From positions 620,001 to 684,000 of the forward strand of contig WUJK01000001.1 in NCBI GenBank assembly GCA_011317545.1: a stretch of DNA of 64,000 bases, given 5' to 3'. A program made the translations under genes and the position numbers. Source of the DNA: Coniella vitis. Lineage: Eukaryota; Ascomycota; Sordariomycetes; Diaporthales; Schizoparmaceae. Below, piece after piece: positions 23,245 through 35,991 of the stretch (the stretch's first letter is position 1; the number at the start of each line of letters is the position of its first letter). Under the pieces are notes generated by a model. It searched no databases, was not told the DNA's origin, and saw only the letters and a program-made list of their open reading frames with translations.

Positions 23245-25302
23245 ATGTTGGCAGCAGTAGCAGCCAGCAGCGAGATAGCTTCAATGGCTGCTAACCTCAT
23301 TCGGTCTGCTTGCTCAGTCCCTCTTGCAGTCGCAGCCCCTGCGGCGGTGGCCGCCGCCGCCTATATCAATGCAAAGACGCATCTCTGGTACGACTTGGGC
23401 ATGCTCAACAATGTCGTGCCCACCGCAGCCCAGATGCTCTGGCGCGAGCGCACAGACAGACTCAATATCTTTTACGACCTCGAGTACTGGGCCAACCACG
23501 CCAAAATAGCAGACACGCCCTTTTTGCTGTTTGGCGACCAATCATGGACATACCGCCAGGCCCTCGAGGCCACCCTCAAGCACGGCACATGGCTCAGAAA
23601 CAACCTGGGCATCAAGCGCGGCGACATCGTGGCCATGGACTTGCCCAATAACGACAGCTTTATCTTTCTTTGGCTCGGTCTGTGGTCGATTGGGGCAAAA
23701 CCAGCCTTTATCAACTACAATCTGACAGGCCACGCGCTCGTGCACTGCGTCCGAGCAGCGGGGGGGCCTATTCTGCTGCTCGATCCGTCTGTGGCACACC
23801 ATGTCGACGACTGCGTCCGACAAGAGCTAGCGGGGGTGCGGCTTGAAGTCTTTTCGGCCGAGTACAAGGCACAGGTGGACGCTACGGAGCCAGTGAGGCT
23901 GGACGACAAGGAGAGATCGGTTGAGGCCATTGCTGAAATGGCCAACCTGATTTTTACGAGCGGGACGACTGGTCTACCCAAGGCTGCTGTTGTGGGTTGG
24001 GGCAAAATCCATGCTGCTGGCAAGTTTGGCGCCAGATTGGTGAATACGCAGCCTGGCGACGTATTTTATACTGTACGGCAAAGGCCCAACACCTTTTTCT
24101 TTTTTGCCTCCATGAGAATCGGAGATGACGCTGTCAACTAACCTGCAAAACAGTGCATGCCTCTCTACCACTCGTCTGCTTCCATCATGTGCGTCGCTAA
24201 CTGTATCCTCAGCGGCGCAACGATCGCACTGGGCGCCAAGTTCTCCACCCGCACATTTTGGAGCGACGTGCGCCGCCACAACGCAAGCATGATCCAGTAC
24301 GTGGGCGAAACACTACGGTACCTTCTTGCTGCACCCGTGGAAACCGACCCTGTCACGGGGGAGAACCTAGACCGCAAGCACCGAGTCCGCCTCGCGCTGG
24401 GCAACGGCCTGCGACCTGACGTGTGGAACCGCTTCAAGAACCGCTTTGGCATTGAGTACATTGCCGAGTTCTACGGCGCGACCGAGGGCAGCTTTGCGAC
24501 GTGGAATCTGAGCCGGAATGACTTTGGGCTGGGCGCCATTGGCCGCAACGGATGGCTGTACTCGCTGGCCATGGGGTCCGGGATTGCGTTGGTGGAGGTC
24601 GACTTTTCCACAGATCTGCCGCGGCGGGATGCCAAGACGGGCTTCTGCAAAAGGGTCAAGCCTGGCGACCCCGGCGAGTGTCTGTTTCGGCTGCCCGAAA
24701 AGGACCTCGGGAAGCGCTTCCAAGGATATTACGGTGACCGTGCCGCGACCAACAAGAAGATTATGCGCCATGTGTTCCGCAAGGGCGACGCATGGTTCCG
24801 CACGGGGGATGTGCTACGGTGGGACAGCGAAGGGCGGTTCTTCTTCCACGACCGCATCGGGGACACCTTCCGGTGGAAGAGCGAAAATGTGTCGACGGCC
24901 GAAGTCAGCCAGGCGCTGGGCCAGCACGCGAGCATTGTCGAGGCGAATGTGTATGGGGTGCAGCTGCCGCATCACGACGGGCGGGCAGGGTGTGCGGCGA
25001 TTGTGCTCAAGGAAGGGCAAAGAGAAGACAAGAAGAAGCTGGAGGAGACGCTGGCTGGCCTGGCGCGGCATGTGCGGGCGTCGCTACCCAAGTTTGCGGT
25101 GCCCGTGTTTCTGAGGGTGTTTGAGGCGGGCCAGATGCAGACGACGGGCACGAATAAGCAGCAGAAGCATGATTTGAGGGGCGCCGGGGTTGATCCGGCC
25201 AAGACGGGGCCAGACGGGGTGTTTTGGTTGGTGGATGCGAGGTACGTGCCTTTTACGAGGAGAGATTGGGATCGTCTAGTTGGAGGGCATACGAAGCTAT
25301 GA
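23245..25302 (+). CDS. FAT1: Very-long-chain acyl-CoA synthetase / fatty acid transporter (FAT1/FATP family)
   Basis: Activates imported or very-long-chain fatty acids to CoA esters, probably at peroxisomes, lipid bodies or the plasma membrane. Exons 23245-24072 and 24154-25302 (intron 81 bp, phase 0) give 658 residues; an in-frame ATG at 23284 would give 645. An N-terminal Ala-rich hydrophobic segment precedes the adenylate-forming domain. The AMP motif FTSGTTGLPK lies at about 235-244, and the FATP-type segment RTGDVLRWDSEGRFFFHDRIGD begins near 491, followed by FRWKSENVSTAEV. The C-terminus GHTKL resembles a weak PTS1. Upstream CT-rich sequence fits a promoter/leader. Annotation is firm; which ATG is used is open. 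Confidence 0.92.
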
Positions 25303-26382
25303 GGGTAGTACCATGTACTGCAAGATGGATACTTGAGTTTGAGTATTGATGATTACACAATTGGTGGTGATGATGGTGGGAGACGTTGAATGGTCACCGA
25401 ATATGGAAGTACTATGTAACTTGCGGCAGAGATGGTACCTACCGAGGTAGGTATTACATAATACAAACTGGGCGTGTACATAGTACTATGTACACTGCCA
25501 TGCTCAAGCGATAAACCTCCGGAAGCGGAGCAGACAGCTTGCAACCCCACGTGGCATAGGCAGCATGGAGCCCAAGCGTGGCCCGACGAATCAGAGAGCT
25601 TTCTGGTGGCGACATTGCAATAGCGTTGGCACTGTTGCGCTTACGGCACGTTCATGGATCACTTTACCCCTCGATTCTGTTTGGGGACGGTTTGTCATTG
25701 ATCGCAGCTGTCGGTGGGGCTAGTATGTTTGTAGCATGGGGAGAGATTCCATCATCAGGATGCGAGGTTACGTCTTTTCTCCTCGGCGGCCACGGACGCT
25801 GAGGGTGGGAGATTTGAGGATGGATGAGTATCATGATTACTGTTGTAGCTCTTATCCTCTTTGGAGTGGGAGGAAATAACAGTGGGTGAAAAGAGGTGGG
25901 AATGCTGTTGTGGTGAATACCAAGAAGCTGGATTGGTGCCCTGGGCACTTAACAGCTGTCTTAGAGGAAGTAAATAGACTCATCTGACAATGGGCGCCTT
26001 TCTCCCATGTTATGTTTTCTAAGCTGCATTAGTCATTGCATGCAAATGATGGTACCGTAAAATCCTGGGGACGAAGAGATGTCGGAGGCAAGAAGGAAGG
26101 GTGTTTTGGGGGGGAAGGGGCGGTTGATCAGCCAACTGTGACAAGCTTGGAAGCAGCGAAGTGCGGACCTTTGAGAGCTCTCAGCCCCTCCCCCGCCATT
26201 GTTGGGAGCTACTGTTGCCTCTATTTGACTTGTGGTTGTTCCTCTTCCTCTTCCTCTTGTCTCTTGTCTCTTGTCTCTCGTCTCTCGACTCTTCTGTTTC
26301 TCTTTCAACCATCTTTCCTTGACATCGTTCCACCTTACTATCAACTGATTATCAGTATCATCTATTCCACGTCACCATCACA
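25303..26382. other. Spacer FAT1-like / peroxiredoxin with TACATAGTA palindrome
   Basis: A 1.08-kb spacer. It carries three copies of the 9-mer motif (25410, 25477, 25484); the last two form an 18-bp perfect palindrome. A (TCTTG)-rich pyrimidine stretch at about 26230-26300 leads into the peroxiredoxin leader. Confidence 0.65.
25476..25493. repeat. 18-bp perfect palindrome GTACATAGTACTATGTAC
   Basis: Two overlapping, opposed copies of the 9-mer share TA in the centre and extend to a perfect 18-bp palindrome about 175 bp after the FAT1-like stop. Confidence 0.9.
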
Positions 26383-27242
26383 ATGGCTGAACAAAGAGCT
26401 GCTCCGTAAGTGGCTCCCACTATTACAGCAACATGAACAAATTCAATGACTGACTGAACGTACAACAGCCTCCGTCTGGGCACCGTCGCCCCCAACTTCA
26501 AGTCCGAGACGACCAAGGGCCCCATTGACCTGCACGAGTACATTGGCGACAACTGGCTCGTCTTCTTCTCCCACCCCGAGGACTACACGCCCGTCTGCAC
26601 AACCGAGCTCGGCGAGATGGCCCGCCTCGAGCCCGAGTTCAAGAAGCGTGGCGTCAAGCTGCTCGGTCTGAGCGCCAACACGGTCGAGAGCCACGAGGGC
26701 TGGGCCGCCGACATCAAGGAGATCAGCGGAAACACGCTCAACTTCCCCATTGTTGCCGACAAGGAGCGCAAGGTCGCTTACCTCTACGACATGTGCGTTC
26801 TTCTTTTCTTTGTCGTTGTTGCTCTGTCGTGATGATGGTGACATTCCGCACCCTCCCCACGGGACATAAAAGTTAACCAAAGGCATGACCGCATCTCCAC
26901 AGGCTTGACTACCAAGACACCACCAACGTCGACGAGAAGGGCATTGCCTTCACCATCCGCTCCGTATTTGTCATTGACCCCAAGAAGACAATCCGCACCA
27001 TCCTGTCGTACCCTGCTTCCACTGGCCGCAATGCCAACGAGATCCTGCGCATTGTCGACTCGCTGCAGACCGGCGACAAGCACAAGGTCACCACCCCCGT
27101 CAACTGGGTGCCTGGTGAAGACGTCATTGTTCACCCCTCCATCAAGAACGAGCAGGCCAAGGAGCTGTTCCCCGACTTCCGCATCGTCAAGCCTTACCTG
27201 CGCTTCACCCCTCTGCCCAAGGACAAGACCACTGCTGCGTAA
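26383..27242 (+). CDS. PRX1: 1-Cys peroxiredoxin (Prx6/PRX1 type)
   Basis: Thiol peroxidase reducing H2O2 and organic hydroperoxides. Exons 26383-26405, 26469-26792 and 26903-27242 (introns 63 and 110 bp) give 228 residues, the standard length for 1-Cys peroxiredoxins. The peroxidatic Cys51 sits in HPEDYTPVCTTELGEMARL and is the only cysteine in the protein. The Prx6-type C-terminal extension (TTPVNWVPGEDVIVHPS, then FPDFRIVKPYLRFTPLP) is complete. There is no mitochondrial presequence or PTS1, so cytosol is likely, unlike mitochondrial yeast Prx1. The first exon codes only seven full codons, a pattern easily missed by gene finders. Confidence 0.97.
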
Positions 27243-29845
27243 GCAGGCGGCGGTGAGCTGGGTTATTGGACAAAAACCAAAAGCGTTGTAGTGCAGATAC
27301 CTCTAAATTAATACCCCCCCGAGAAAAGTTATTATGTACAGAACAAGCATCTTGCTCTTGGTTTGACCCTGTGTGATGTTGTGCAAATGTCGATCGTTAT
27401 CCGGGCGTGTCGTTGACAAAAAGCTAGTTGACCAATTGCCATTGTGCGTCATGTTGATTGAGGGTGCACAGCACGGCCGAGCAAATGCATTTGCTGGTGC
27501 TCATTCGGTAGAATACGATACCGATGTGAAGGAGGCTTTGCGGACGCAAGATACTCCGTGTGTCAAACATGGAATATCCCGTGGCTGATATAGGTAAAGG
27601 GTTTTGAGCGATGCACAGAATCGTCCCATCCCCTGACTACCCGCTATCACTTATACACGACTTTTATACGTGCCCGCTGCTGCAGCAACAGCAGTAGGAA
27701 GTGTATGTATACTATGTCGCGAGCGGGCTGGGCACGTGTGATTGCATACATGTGCCATGAGGGATAATATCTCCGTTGGATCTCCAGTGATTTTGGCCAG
27801 CCAGGCATGGACTATTGCCATTCACGTGGTTTTTATGTACGCATTTAGATGCGACTTTGAAGCGGATATCACCTTTCTTCATTATGTCGCCTTAGCGTGT
27901 TAGTATACCTGATAAAGAGTGCTATTTTTCGGGTTTTTGGGTTTCAGCTGCAAATAAGTGGAAGGGGGGCCCTGGTGGGATGCCAGATGCAATGCTCCAG
28001 TTGGCAGGGCTCGGTGGTCTGGTAGTTTGGTGGTGGTGTCTGTAATGGGAGCACTAATTCAAGTACGAACTGCCTAGTTAAGGGGTTCAATATTCTCGCA
28101 GGGCCCATCTGGGGCGATCTGGTGCCATCCAAGTGCTGTTCCTCGGGAGCTGCAGGCAGCCCGGGCAGCCCTGATTAGCTTGAGTTGGGCCCCTTGTTGG
28201 TCCCTGAGAACCCCCTCAGGCCCCTCCAAAGAGCCCCTACTTCGAAGAGGGGCAGAGGGGGCCCCTAGAGTCGGCGCCTACAAGACAATTTACACTTCCC
28301 CCCACAGTGGGCTGTGCGAAGCCCAGCTCAGCCCACTACCACACTTTCCTTGCCATACATGGCATTTTATCGTCATCGTCTTATCCACGTCAGCTCTGGT
28401 CATTGACCTCTATTCTCTTTCTCTTCTTCTTTTCCGGGTGCCGCCATTGTCGCCTGCTGCCGTTCCTGCTTACTGCGAACATCTGCGCTACACAACGACT
28501 CGTCCCATATTCCGCTGCGTCGCTCATCACCCCCCTACTTGCAGCACCAGCAGACGGCAACGCCACTTGTCGCGACACAAGCACACGCCCAACACGGGTC
28601 GGCCACTGTTGCCCCTCGCTTACGACATTTGCCCAGACAGCCTCGCTCTGCTTCTTGCAAGCCGTTCGCGACTTCGTTCTTGGACTCCGCCTCGGCCCTT
28701 CTGCCCCTCCTCCACAAAGACATATCAACAAGCCAAGGGCAACCCTCCTTGATACCCACTCCTCTGCGACTCGGCGAAGCATACGAGCAACCGAGATTGT
28801 TCGGCTGCACGAGCTTCATACATACTTCGCATTGCCAGCATAGCAGGCACCTTTGGTGTGTTGGCCATTGCGACGCTGTCTATCTGCCGAGAGCGAATCC
28901 ACACCTTCACCGTCGCCGACCGAAACGCTGCACGAACAGACTCGATCGTCGCGGTCTTGGTTGCTTCCCAAAGCAGCTGCTCGAAGCAGAAGACTGACGG
29001 GTTATAACTTGGGGCACGGTGGGCTGCTGTCCCTCTTTCCCTTCCTTCTCCTCCTCACACTCGCACGATGCAGACGCGAATCCAGATGCAGATCCAAAAC
29101 ATACACTCATAGACGGAACGATACATGTTCGATGGTGGTGCTAAATAGTTGCAAAAGGAAAAGATCCCAAGGCATTCATAGTAGCACCATATCTACATAC
29201 CTACATACTGTACGTTCGCTCTGCAGCCAGCGCGCAGAAAACCCACCTCGATTACCACCTTCTGGACCGCCCGCAGGCTGCAGACACAGTCAGATTGGCG
29301 CACGCACGGCAGCATCAAGAGTTTGTGACAAAAAGGAGGGCAGCCAAAGAGGAAGCAAAAAGGATCGAGGATTGGCAAATGCCACCCACACCTGCAGCAG
29401 CCGATTCAGTAGACGTTTAACTATACTAGTCGGCTTCCATGTTTGTCTTGCAGGCCCTCGGCCGTTTTGGGTGCCTGGTGCCGTCCTTTTCATCACTCTT
29501 GCCTGCATACCGATCCAGTGCTTCATAGGTACTTTGTCTGCTGCCCTGCGTCGCTCCATCCATCCATCCCCCTTTCCCCCTGGCCTCTGCCTCCTCCCCT
29601 TCCCATCTGCCGGCCATTGACTGCTGCTCTTGGGCGCGTATTCCGTGGGGGTCTCGAGAACAAAAAAAAAAAAAGGACAAGACATGAGAGAAAGAGGGAG
29701 GAGAACGGGTGACAGCGCTTGCTCAAGAGACGCGCAAAAGAAGGAATTGGTGACCTTGTGGCTGCTGGCTGGCTAGGCCAGGTGAATCATTGAATGCAGT
29801 GACTGACTGATTGTCTTATCAGAGACTCATACTTGCTGGTTGCTG

Positions 29846-29883
<38 letters not shown>

Positions 29884-32076
29884 AGCTACAAGTACTTTGC
29901 GGCTCTTGTTATTATACATACTTTCAAGGTTCGCACGGGTACGCCTGGCTGAGACGGGCGATCAGCGGCCCGCCCTCCTCTATAACAAGCCGCTATAGAC
30001 GGTGGGAACCCCCTATCACGATCACTGTTGCACCTCGCTTCGCAGGACCCCATCGAGCCCATCTGCCCATCTGGCACTGGCTAGGCGATCCTTGCCCCGA
30101 CGAGCAAGCAGGCCGCAGCGAGAGATATCTTGGGCGGGCGACTGCAACGACCAGCAAACGGGCCTCCTCCGCCTTTTGCGGGCGCTCACTGTCGCTGAGC
30201 CAGGCACAGGCTACAGAAGAGTCCACCCGGCTCTTCCTGCCGTCTGTGCGCGGCTCCACTGCAGCCCAGGGCCCCCCCTTTCGCAACGTCACGTTGGTGG
30301 AGAGCATCGAGAATCCCACAACCACCCCCAAAGCCAAAGCTGAGAGAGCAGAGGCGGCGCAAGTCTCTGGCTGCCTCAGCACCACCTTGGAGCCACCAGC
30401 CACCAGGCACAGCCAAGCAGCGCTGAGCACGAGCACACAAAGCGTACGCACCACCCGCGGCGCACACATACAAGTATACACGCAGCCACGCCGGCGAGAA
30501 GGAGGAAAAAGTGACAAGAGTCGACAACCTGGACAGCCTGACTTGAAGGGGGAACGTCTGAAGTTTGCGCGGCTGCCAACCACCCCTCGCCGCCGCGACG
30601 CCTCGTCTCGTCCTCGAGTCTTTCCGTTGGGCAGCCTTCGACGCCTTTTTCTGGAAGCCCACCCCTCGCCGTGGGAAATTGCCCTGCTGCAGCACCAGGC
30701 TCCACTGGTCCCTGTGCTGCGCCGAGAAAAGGTACTGTTCCGAACCGTCACACTAGCATTCTGCTGCACCTCCGGGCATGATCGTCACTCTCTGCCACGC
30801 GCTTTACCTTTCCTATCGCTTTGCCCCGGGCGTTGCTCTTTTTCCTGCTGCTTCCATTGTCCATTTTGCTGCTGCTGCTGCTGCTGCTGCTCCCCACTGG
30901 CTTGCGTGATGGTTCCATGGGCTCTGTCGTGTTTGGCGACCTGCTTCAGCGTCTCTCTTTTTTGTTCTTGTTTCTTTTCTGTGAAGTCCTTGCGCCTTGC
31001 CGCTTGCGAGTAGCCAGCCAGACCCCAAGGAAACGGGGAAGCCAAGCCTCTACGAGGAGGGCTGGCCTACTTGGGCGAACCTTGCGTTGTCTTGTCAAGG
31101 GCTTGGCTGGCCGCCGTTGATATTAGACTCGTGCAGCAGTAGCAATCTTCCAAGAGACGACAGACAGACACTGGCTGGCTGGCTGGCTGTCGCTTGTCAT
31201 CGGCCTCTTTTGATATTGTCGCCATCGTGCTCGTGTCACTCACTCTTGCTCTCCTGAATCCCACGTTATCCCACATGCACACCCTGTGCACAATTCCTTC
31301 CCTCCTTTTCCGTCTCCTCCTCCTCCTGCTGCTGCTGAAGAAGAGGCATACCACACTTGAACCGCACGCAACGTGCCTTTGCCTTTTCATCTCATCTGAC
31401 CGAGTGGCCCTTTTCCTCCGAGTGGCTCCCTCTCTCGCCCACCCCCGGCACACTCGTCCTCCCGCACTTCATCCCGGTCGCACGCGTGAGTCCCACCGCC
31501 GTGGGTCGCCTCTCGCCTCGTCTGTCGTCGCTTGTCAACCACACATACATATTCCCCCTGTCGCCTCGAGCGCCCCCCCTGCTCAACCCTATCCAGTTCC
31601 AGAAGCCTTCTCCTACCTCGACCTCCCCCCCCTCCCCTCCATCCATCCTCTCCACCGTGTGTGCCCCTTTCGTTGGAAGCGGTCTGCTCTTTCAGCTCTT
31701 TTTTTGGTCTGTCATTACCTCTTGTTGTGTGGAAGCCACCCAATGGCAGCCTAGATGTCGTCCGTCTTTCTGCTGGCCTTGCCTCCTTGACCCTTTTTTT
31801 CCCACACATTAGAACCGTCTTTTGGATGCTTGTTGGAACTACCATTTTTACCATTTGTTATCGCAATATCCCGCAGCCCCTCTTTTTTTTTCCTTTACCC
31901 TTTCTCTCTGCCCTAGAGTTTTGGCGAGCGCCTGTGTCCCCCATCTCTGTCGGGAAAGAGAAGTCCCTTGGTGCTGCCGCCGTCGGCAGGCGTAGCGAAC
32001 TTGTCTTGTTGCAACACACCGGCCGCTGTTCTTGTTGCAAAGATTCAAGAACCACCAGCAGTCGTGCTGACCGACG
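27243..32076. other. 4.8-kb gene-free region upstream of the Kelch gene
   Basis: No gene I can support. Several open frames of 150-260 codons exist on both strands between 28180 and 32080, but they overlap each other, have odd composition (runs of Cys, Ser, Pro) and lack recognisable motifs. Features seen: (CTG)n at 29849-29883, a shorter GCT run near 30866, TGGC units near 31170, and long pyrimidine-rich stretches from about 31250 to the ATG at 32077. The last part resembles a long 5' leader. Confidence 0.6.
29849..29883. repeat. (CTG)n microsatellite
   Basis: About 12 uninterrupted CTG units in noncoding sequence. A shorter GCT run follows near 30866-30890. Confidence 0.9.
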
Positions 32077-34928
32077 ATGAACAATGCAGGTCACCAACAG
32101 CAAAGAAGCCAGGGAGGTGACTTCTCCCGCTTCTCGGACTCGGAGAACGAGTTTGACGACTATCGAGAGCGACTCGGCTCACAGAGCCAGGCGATCCCCA
32201 AGTCACCCTCCGACATCTTGACCAGCTTCTCCAGAGGCTTCGCCAAGCTCAAGCGCCAGCCCTCACAGCTGGCCCTGAAACACAACAGAGAGATTTCGTC
32301 GCCCACGCCCGACGCGACCACCTCTCCTGCGACCGTCCACCCAAACAGATCGCCTTCGGCCGGCATACACCAGCATGCCCGTGGCCTAAGCTTCCAAACC
32401 AGTCTTTCCAAGCCACTGCCAGAGCCGCCGCCACCGAGTCCCGGCATCCCTGTCGCAAATCCTCCTGCGCCCGTCCAAGCTCCGACTCCTACTGGCTCGC
32501 CGCCGCAGCAGCAGCAGCACCACCACCATCAGCAGCAGGCTAGCGTCTCCACCATCCTGGACACGAACCCTCACACCGACGTGCCCACCGACCCCGACAC
32601 AGAAAGCAGCACAGGCATGATGGACGCGGGAATCTCGAATCTACAGGGCCTCGGGGCCGACAGCAGCCAGATCAGTCTCTCCGTCACACGGCCCGACGGA
32701 GCTGAGGACGTGCACAACGACCACCTGACGCCCAGAAGCGCCGGCCCCAACTCTGCCGGCCCATCCCCGTCCGCAAATCAGCTACGCACACCAGCCATGG
32801 GAGCGGCGCAGACTCCTGGCTCGTCGCCCGCGTCAGGCTTGCTGTGCAACGTGCACAGGACAACAGGCAGGGAACCGCACCCTCTGGTGGGCGCAACCAC
32901 CACGATTGTAGGAGACAAGCTCTACGTGTTTGGTGGCAGAATACTCTCGCGGAGCCGACCGACTCCCTTGACTTCAGATCTATACGAACTCGACTTGATC
33001 AGGCGACACTGGACAAAACTGCAGGCGACGGGAGATATCCCGCCGCCGAGGTATTTCCACTCGATGTGCGCGTTGGGCGACACCAAAATGGTCTGCTATG
33101 GAGGCATGTCGCCGGCCCAAGACTCGACTGGCGCCGTGGATGGCCAGGGCGACGTGACAGTCATGTCTGACATCTACATTTTTGACGCTCCAACCAGAAA
33201 ATGGACCTTTATCCCGACCACAGACGCGCCACAAGGGCGGTATGCCCACTGCGCCTGCATCCTGCCCTCGTCGGCCACCTTTTCGTCGCACAAGGCCCCG
33301 CTTTCGGCACTGCAACACAACCCAGCCAGCGGCACAAACGAAGGGCGCATAGGAATCCATATCGACGGCACAGGCGGCGCAGAGATGATCGTGGTGGGAG
33401 GTCAGGACGGAGCGAACCACTACATTGAGCAGATCAGCGTCTTCAACCTCCGGTCTCTGAAGTGGACGTCGACGCAGCCGTTGGGCAAGTCGTGCGGCGC
33501 ATACAGGAGCGTTGTTGCGCCCATGCCCCCCGTTGTCACGGCCAAGATCGCCAAAGCGAACGCCAATGGGACGCAGCGGCAAGAGGGCGGCATCAGCCAG
33601 GAGGCCCGTGAGCCGGGATCGTCGATGCTCATCTACTCGAATTACAACTTCCTCGACGTCAAGCTCGAGCTGCAGGTCCGGTCCAGCGACGGCACGCTGA
33701 CGGAAAAGACCATGTCGAGTGTATCCTCGCCGCCCGGACTGCGGTTCCCCAACGGCGGTGTGATTGATACGTATTTTGTGGTCAGCGGCACCTACCTCAC
33801 GTCGTCCAAACAGGAATACGCGCTGTGGGCTCTGGATTTGCGGACGCTGCAATGGATGAGGATCGACGCGGGTGGCAGTGTCTTTCGGGATGGCAGCTGG
33901 AACCGCGGCGTCCTGTGGAACCGGCGCAACACGTTTGTCATTTTGGGTCACCGCAAACGAAGCCTCGCCGATGACTACAACCATCGCCGACTCAACTTTA
34001 CCAACGTGTGCATGGTCGAGCTCGAGGCGTTTGGCTTTTACGACAACCCGCGCAAGGTGAATCCCCTGTCTGGCTTCATATCAGCAAGCAGCCCTTACAA
34101 CGTGCCTGGTCTGAGCCTTGCACGCAAGGCTGGGGCATCAGCCGGTGGGCGCTTCCACTCCCGAGCGAGCGAAGAGCTAGGCGAAAAGGCGCTGGCAATC
34201 CGTGAACTTGCAGACATGGATATCCTCTGTATTGGCGGTGAGAGGATCCCCATCAACTCGAGGATCATTGCGCGGAGATGGGGCCCGTACTTTGTGCAGC
34301 TGTTGCGCGAAGGAACCGCCATGCAGGATGGCAGCGACGCCATGACTTTACGTTCGCTAGGACCTGCAGGTCCCGGAGGCGTACGAAGCTCCATGATGAC
34401 CATCACGCCAGCCACACGGACCGCGACGCGGGACAGCGACACGTCCACAGCCACGTCCATGACAGCCTCGTCTGGCGCGGCAAGCTTCACCACAGTCGGT
34501 AGCTTCAACACAGCCGCGACATCCACGGCTGGGGCTGCGAACCAGGACCAGGCCAACCCCAATGCCGCGCCCACGCCGCGCAGCCTCGCGCCCAACTCGC
34601 GCCCACGCTGTCTCTACCTCCCGCACACCTACCTGACCGTGCAAGCGCTGCTCCACTACCTCTACACCAGCAGCCTTCCCGGGCCCAGCTCGCCCTTGTG
34701 CACGCCTCAGATTCTCTGTTCCTTGCTGCAGATTGCCCGTCCATACCGCGTGGACGGCCTGTTGGAGGCTATTGTGGAGAGACTGCATACGCTCTTTGAG
34801 AACCGCAATGCCGCTGCGATTTTCAACGCCACCGCTATGGCTGCCGGTGGGGGGCGCGGTATTGATGGCACGCTGAACCCCAATTACTTTGCTTTTGGTG
34901 GCCTCGAGACCGCAGCCAATGAGGCAGC

Positions 34929-34959
<31 letters not shown>

Positions 34960-35340
34960 GCAACAACCCCCCAGTCCCAAAACGGCAACATGGCGAACAG
35001 CGACTTGTATGGTAATGACGACAACAACAGCAACCGGAACACGGCCATGTTGCGCATCCACACAGCGGGAGCAGGTCAGGCGAGTCGCCCGCCCAGCGAT
35101 GAGATTTCGGCCACGGGAAGCGTCAGCGGTAGCGAGTGGAGCGCGAGCGAGGTGGGTGATTCGGACCGTGGCGTGCGGCGCGCGGTGTGGAGCGGCGAGT
35201 TGAGCAGTGTGATTGGCTTGCAGAAGCGCGGTCTGCGTGGGCTGATGGAAGGCCGGAAGCTGCGTGAGCGGACGGGGACTGCCACGGGGCCACCTCCGAG
35301 TTCGAGGGTTGGCCTTGGCATTGCGGGGAGTGCTAGTTGA
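32077..35340 (+). CDS. Kelch-repeat protein with C-terminal BTB-like region (Ral2/MDS3 type)
   Basis: A single exon of 1,087 residues. After a ~250-residue disordered N-terminus (Ser/Pro/Gln/His-rich), a Kelch beta-propeller begins at about 254 (CNVHRTTGREPHPLVGATTT, then LYVFGGR, MVCYGGM and EMIVVGGQDG as blade signatures) and runs to roughly 640. From about 713 there is a split BTB-like region (MDILCIGGERIPINSRIIARRWG, then a Ser/Thr-rich insert, then LYLPHTYLTVQALLHYLYTSSLPG at ~842, then helices to ~915). A (CAA)n-coded Thr run lies at about 951-961. This architecture matches S. pombe Ral2 and fungal MDS3/PMD1-like proteins, which act in Ras/TOR-linked morphogenesis and sporulation control. 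Which of the two is the true orthologue I cannot say. The ATG at 32077 is the first in frame. Confidence 0.88.
34927..34960. repeat. (CAA)n run in the Kelch gene
   Basis: An in-frame trinucleotide run read as ACA, coding a poly-Thr stretch near the protein C-terminus. Confidence 0.85.
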
Positions 35341-35947
35341 AAATGGAGATTTAGAGAAGGAGAGAAGGAGAAGGAAATGAGTGTAGAATGGGAGTGGATG
35401 TGTGGGTGGGTGGGGGGGGACGGTGACAAATAAAGAAACAGAAAGAAAAGAAAAAAAAAATCAAAGAGAAGGTAAACATGCAAAGGATGAGAGGGCATGT
35501 ACATCACATCATACGGTGATCAAGACTTGATCATCATAGGCGTTCCTCGTTGTGTTGAATTCAAGATGAAGGCCGCGCGGGGGGGACCTGGTTTTCCAAA
35601 ACTAGGTGGGTGAGTAAGAAGAAGAAGAAGGGGATGATGAATAGTGTGAGTACCAAGAGGAGCATCAATCAATACTAGTAGAAAGATGGGAATTTTCTGA
35701 TATTATAGGGCAGATAAACCCAACAATGACCCCCCCCCCCTTTTTGTTTTTTCTCTTGTGTATGTGTGTTGCCTGTCATGTTTTCAGATGTTTCCCTATT
35801 TTGGTACTTGTGGGTGTTTGTGTTTCTTATCTTTATGGGTGTCTCTGGTTTTAACGGCCCGGCTGAGGGGGGGTAATATTGTATTTGTATGTATTCATTG
35901 TAAGTCTAGAAGCAGTTTTGTGGGAGAATCAAGAGAACTAGAGTGTG

Positions 35948-35989
<42 letters not shown>
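35948..35989. repeat. 42-base A tract
   Basis: Uninterrupted A run on the + strand, 600 bp after the Kelch stop. Its length makes assembly error possible. Confidence 0.9.

Positions 35990-35991
<2 letters not shown>

Noticed and set aside
28180..29620. Several overlapping open frames of 150-255 codons
   Set aside because: No motif, no consistent splice model, and the frames compete on both strands.
30246..31013. 255-codon open frame with a Cys run
   Set aside because: Irregular composition, overlapped by other frames on both strands; the Cys run comes from a GCT microsatellite.
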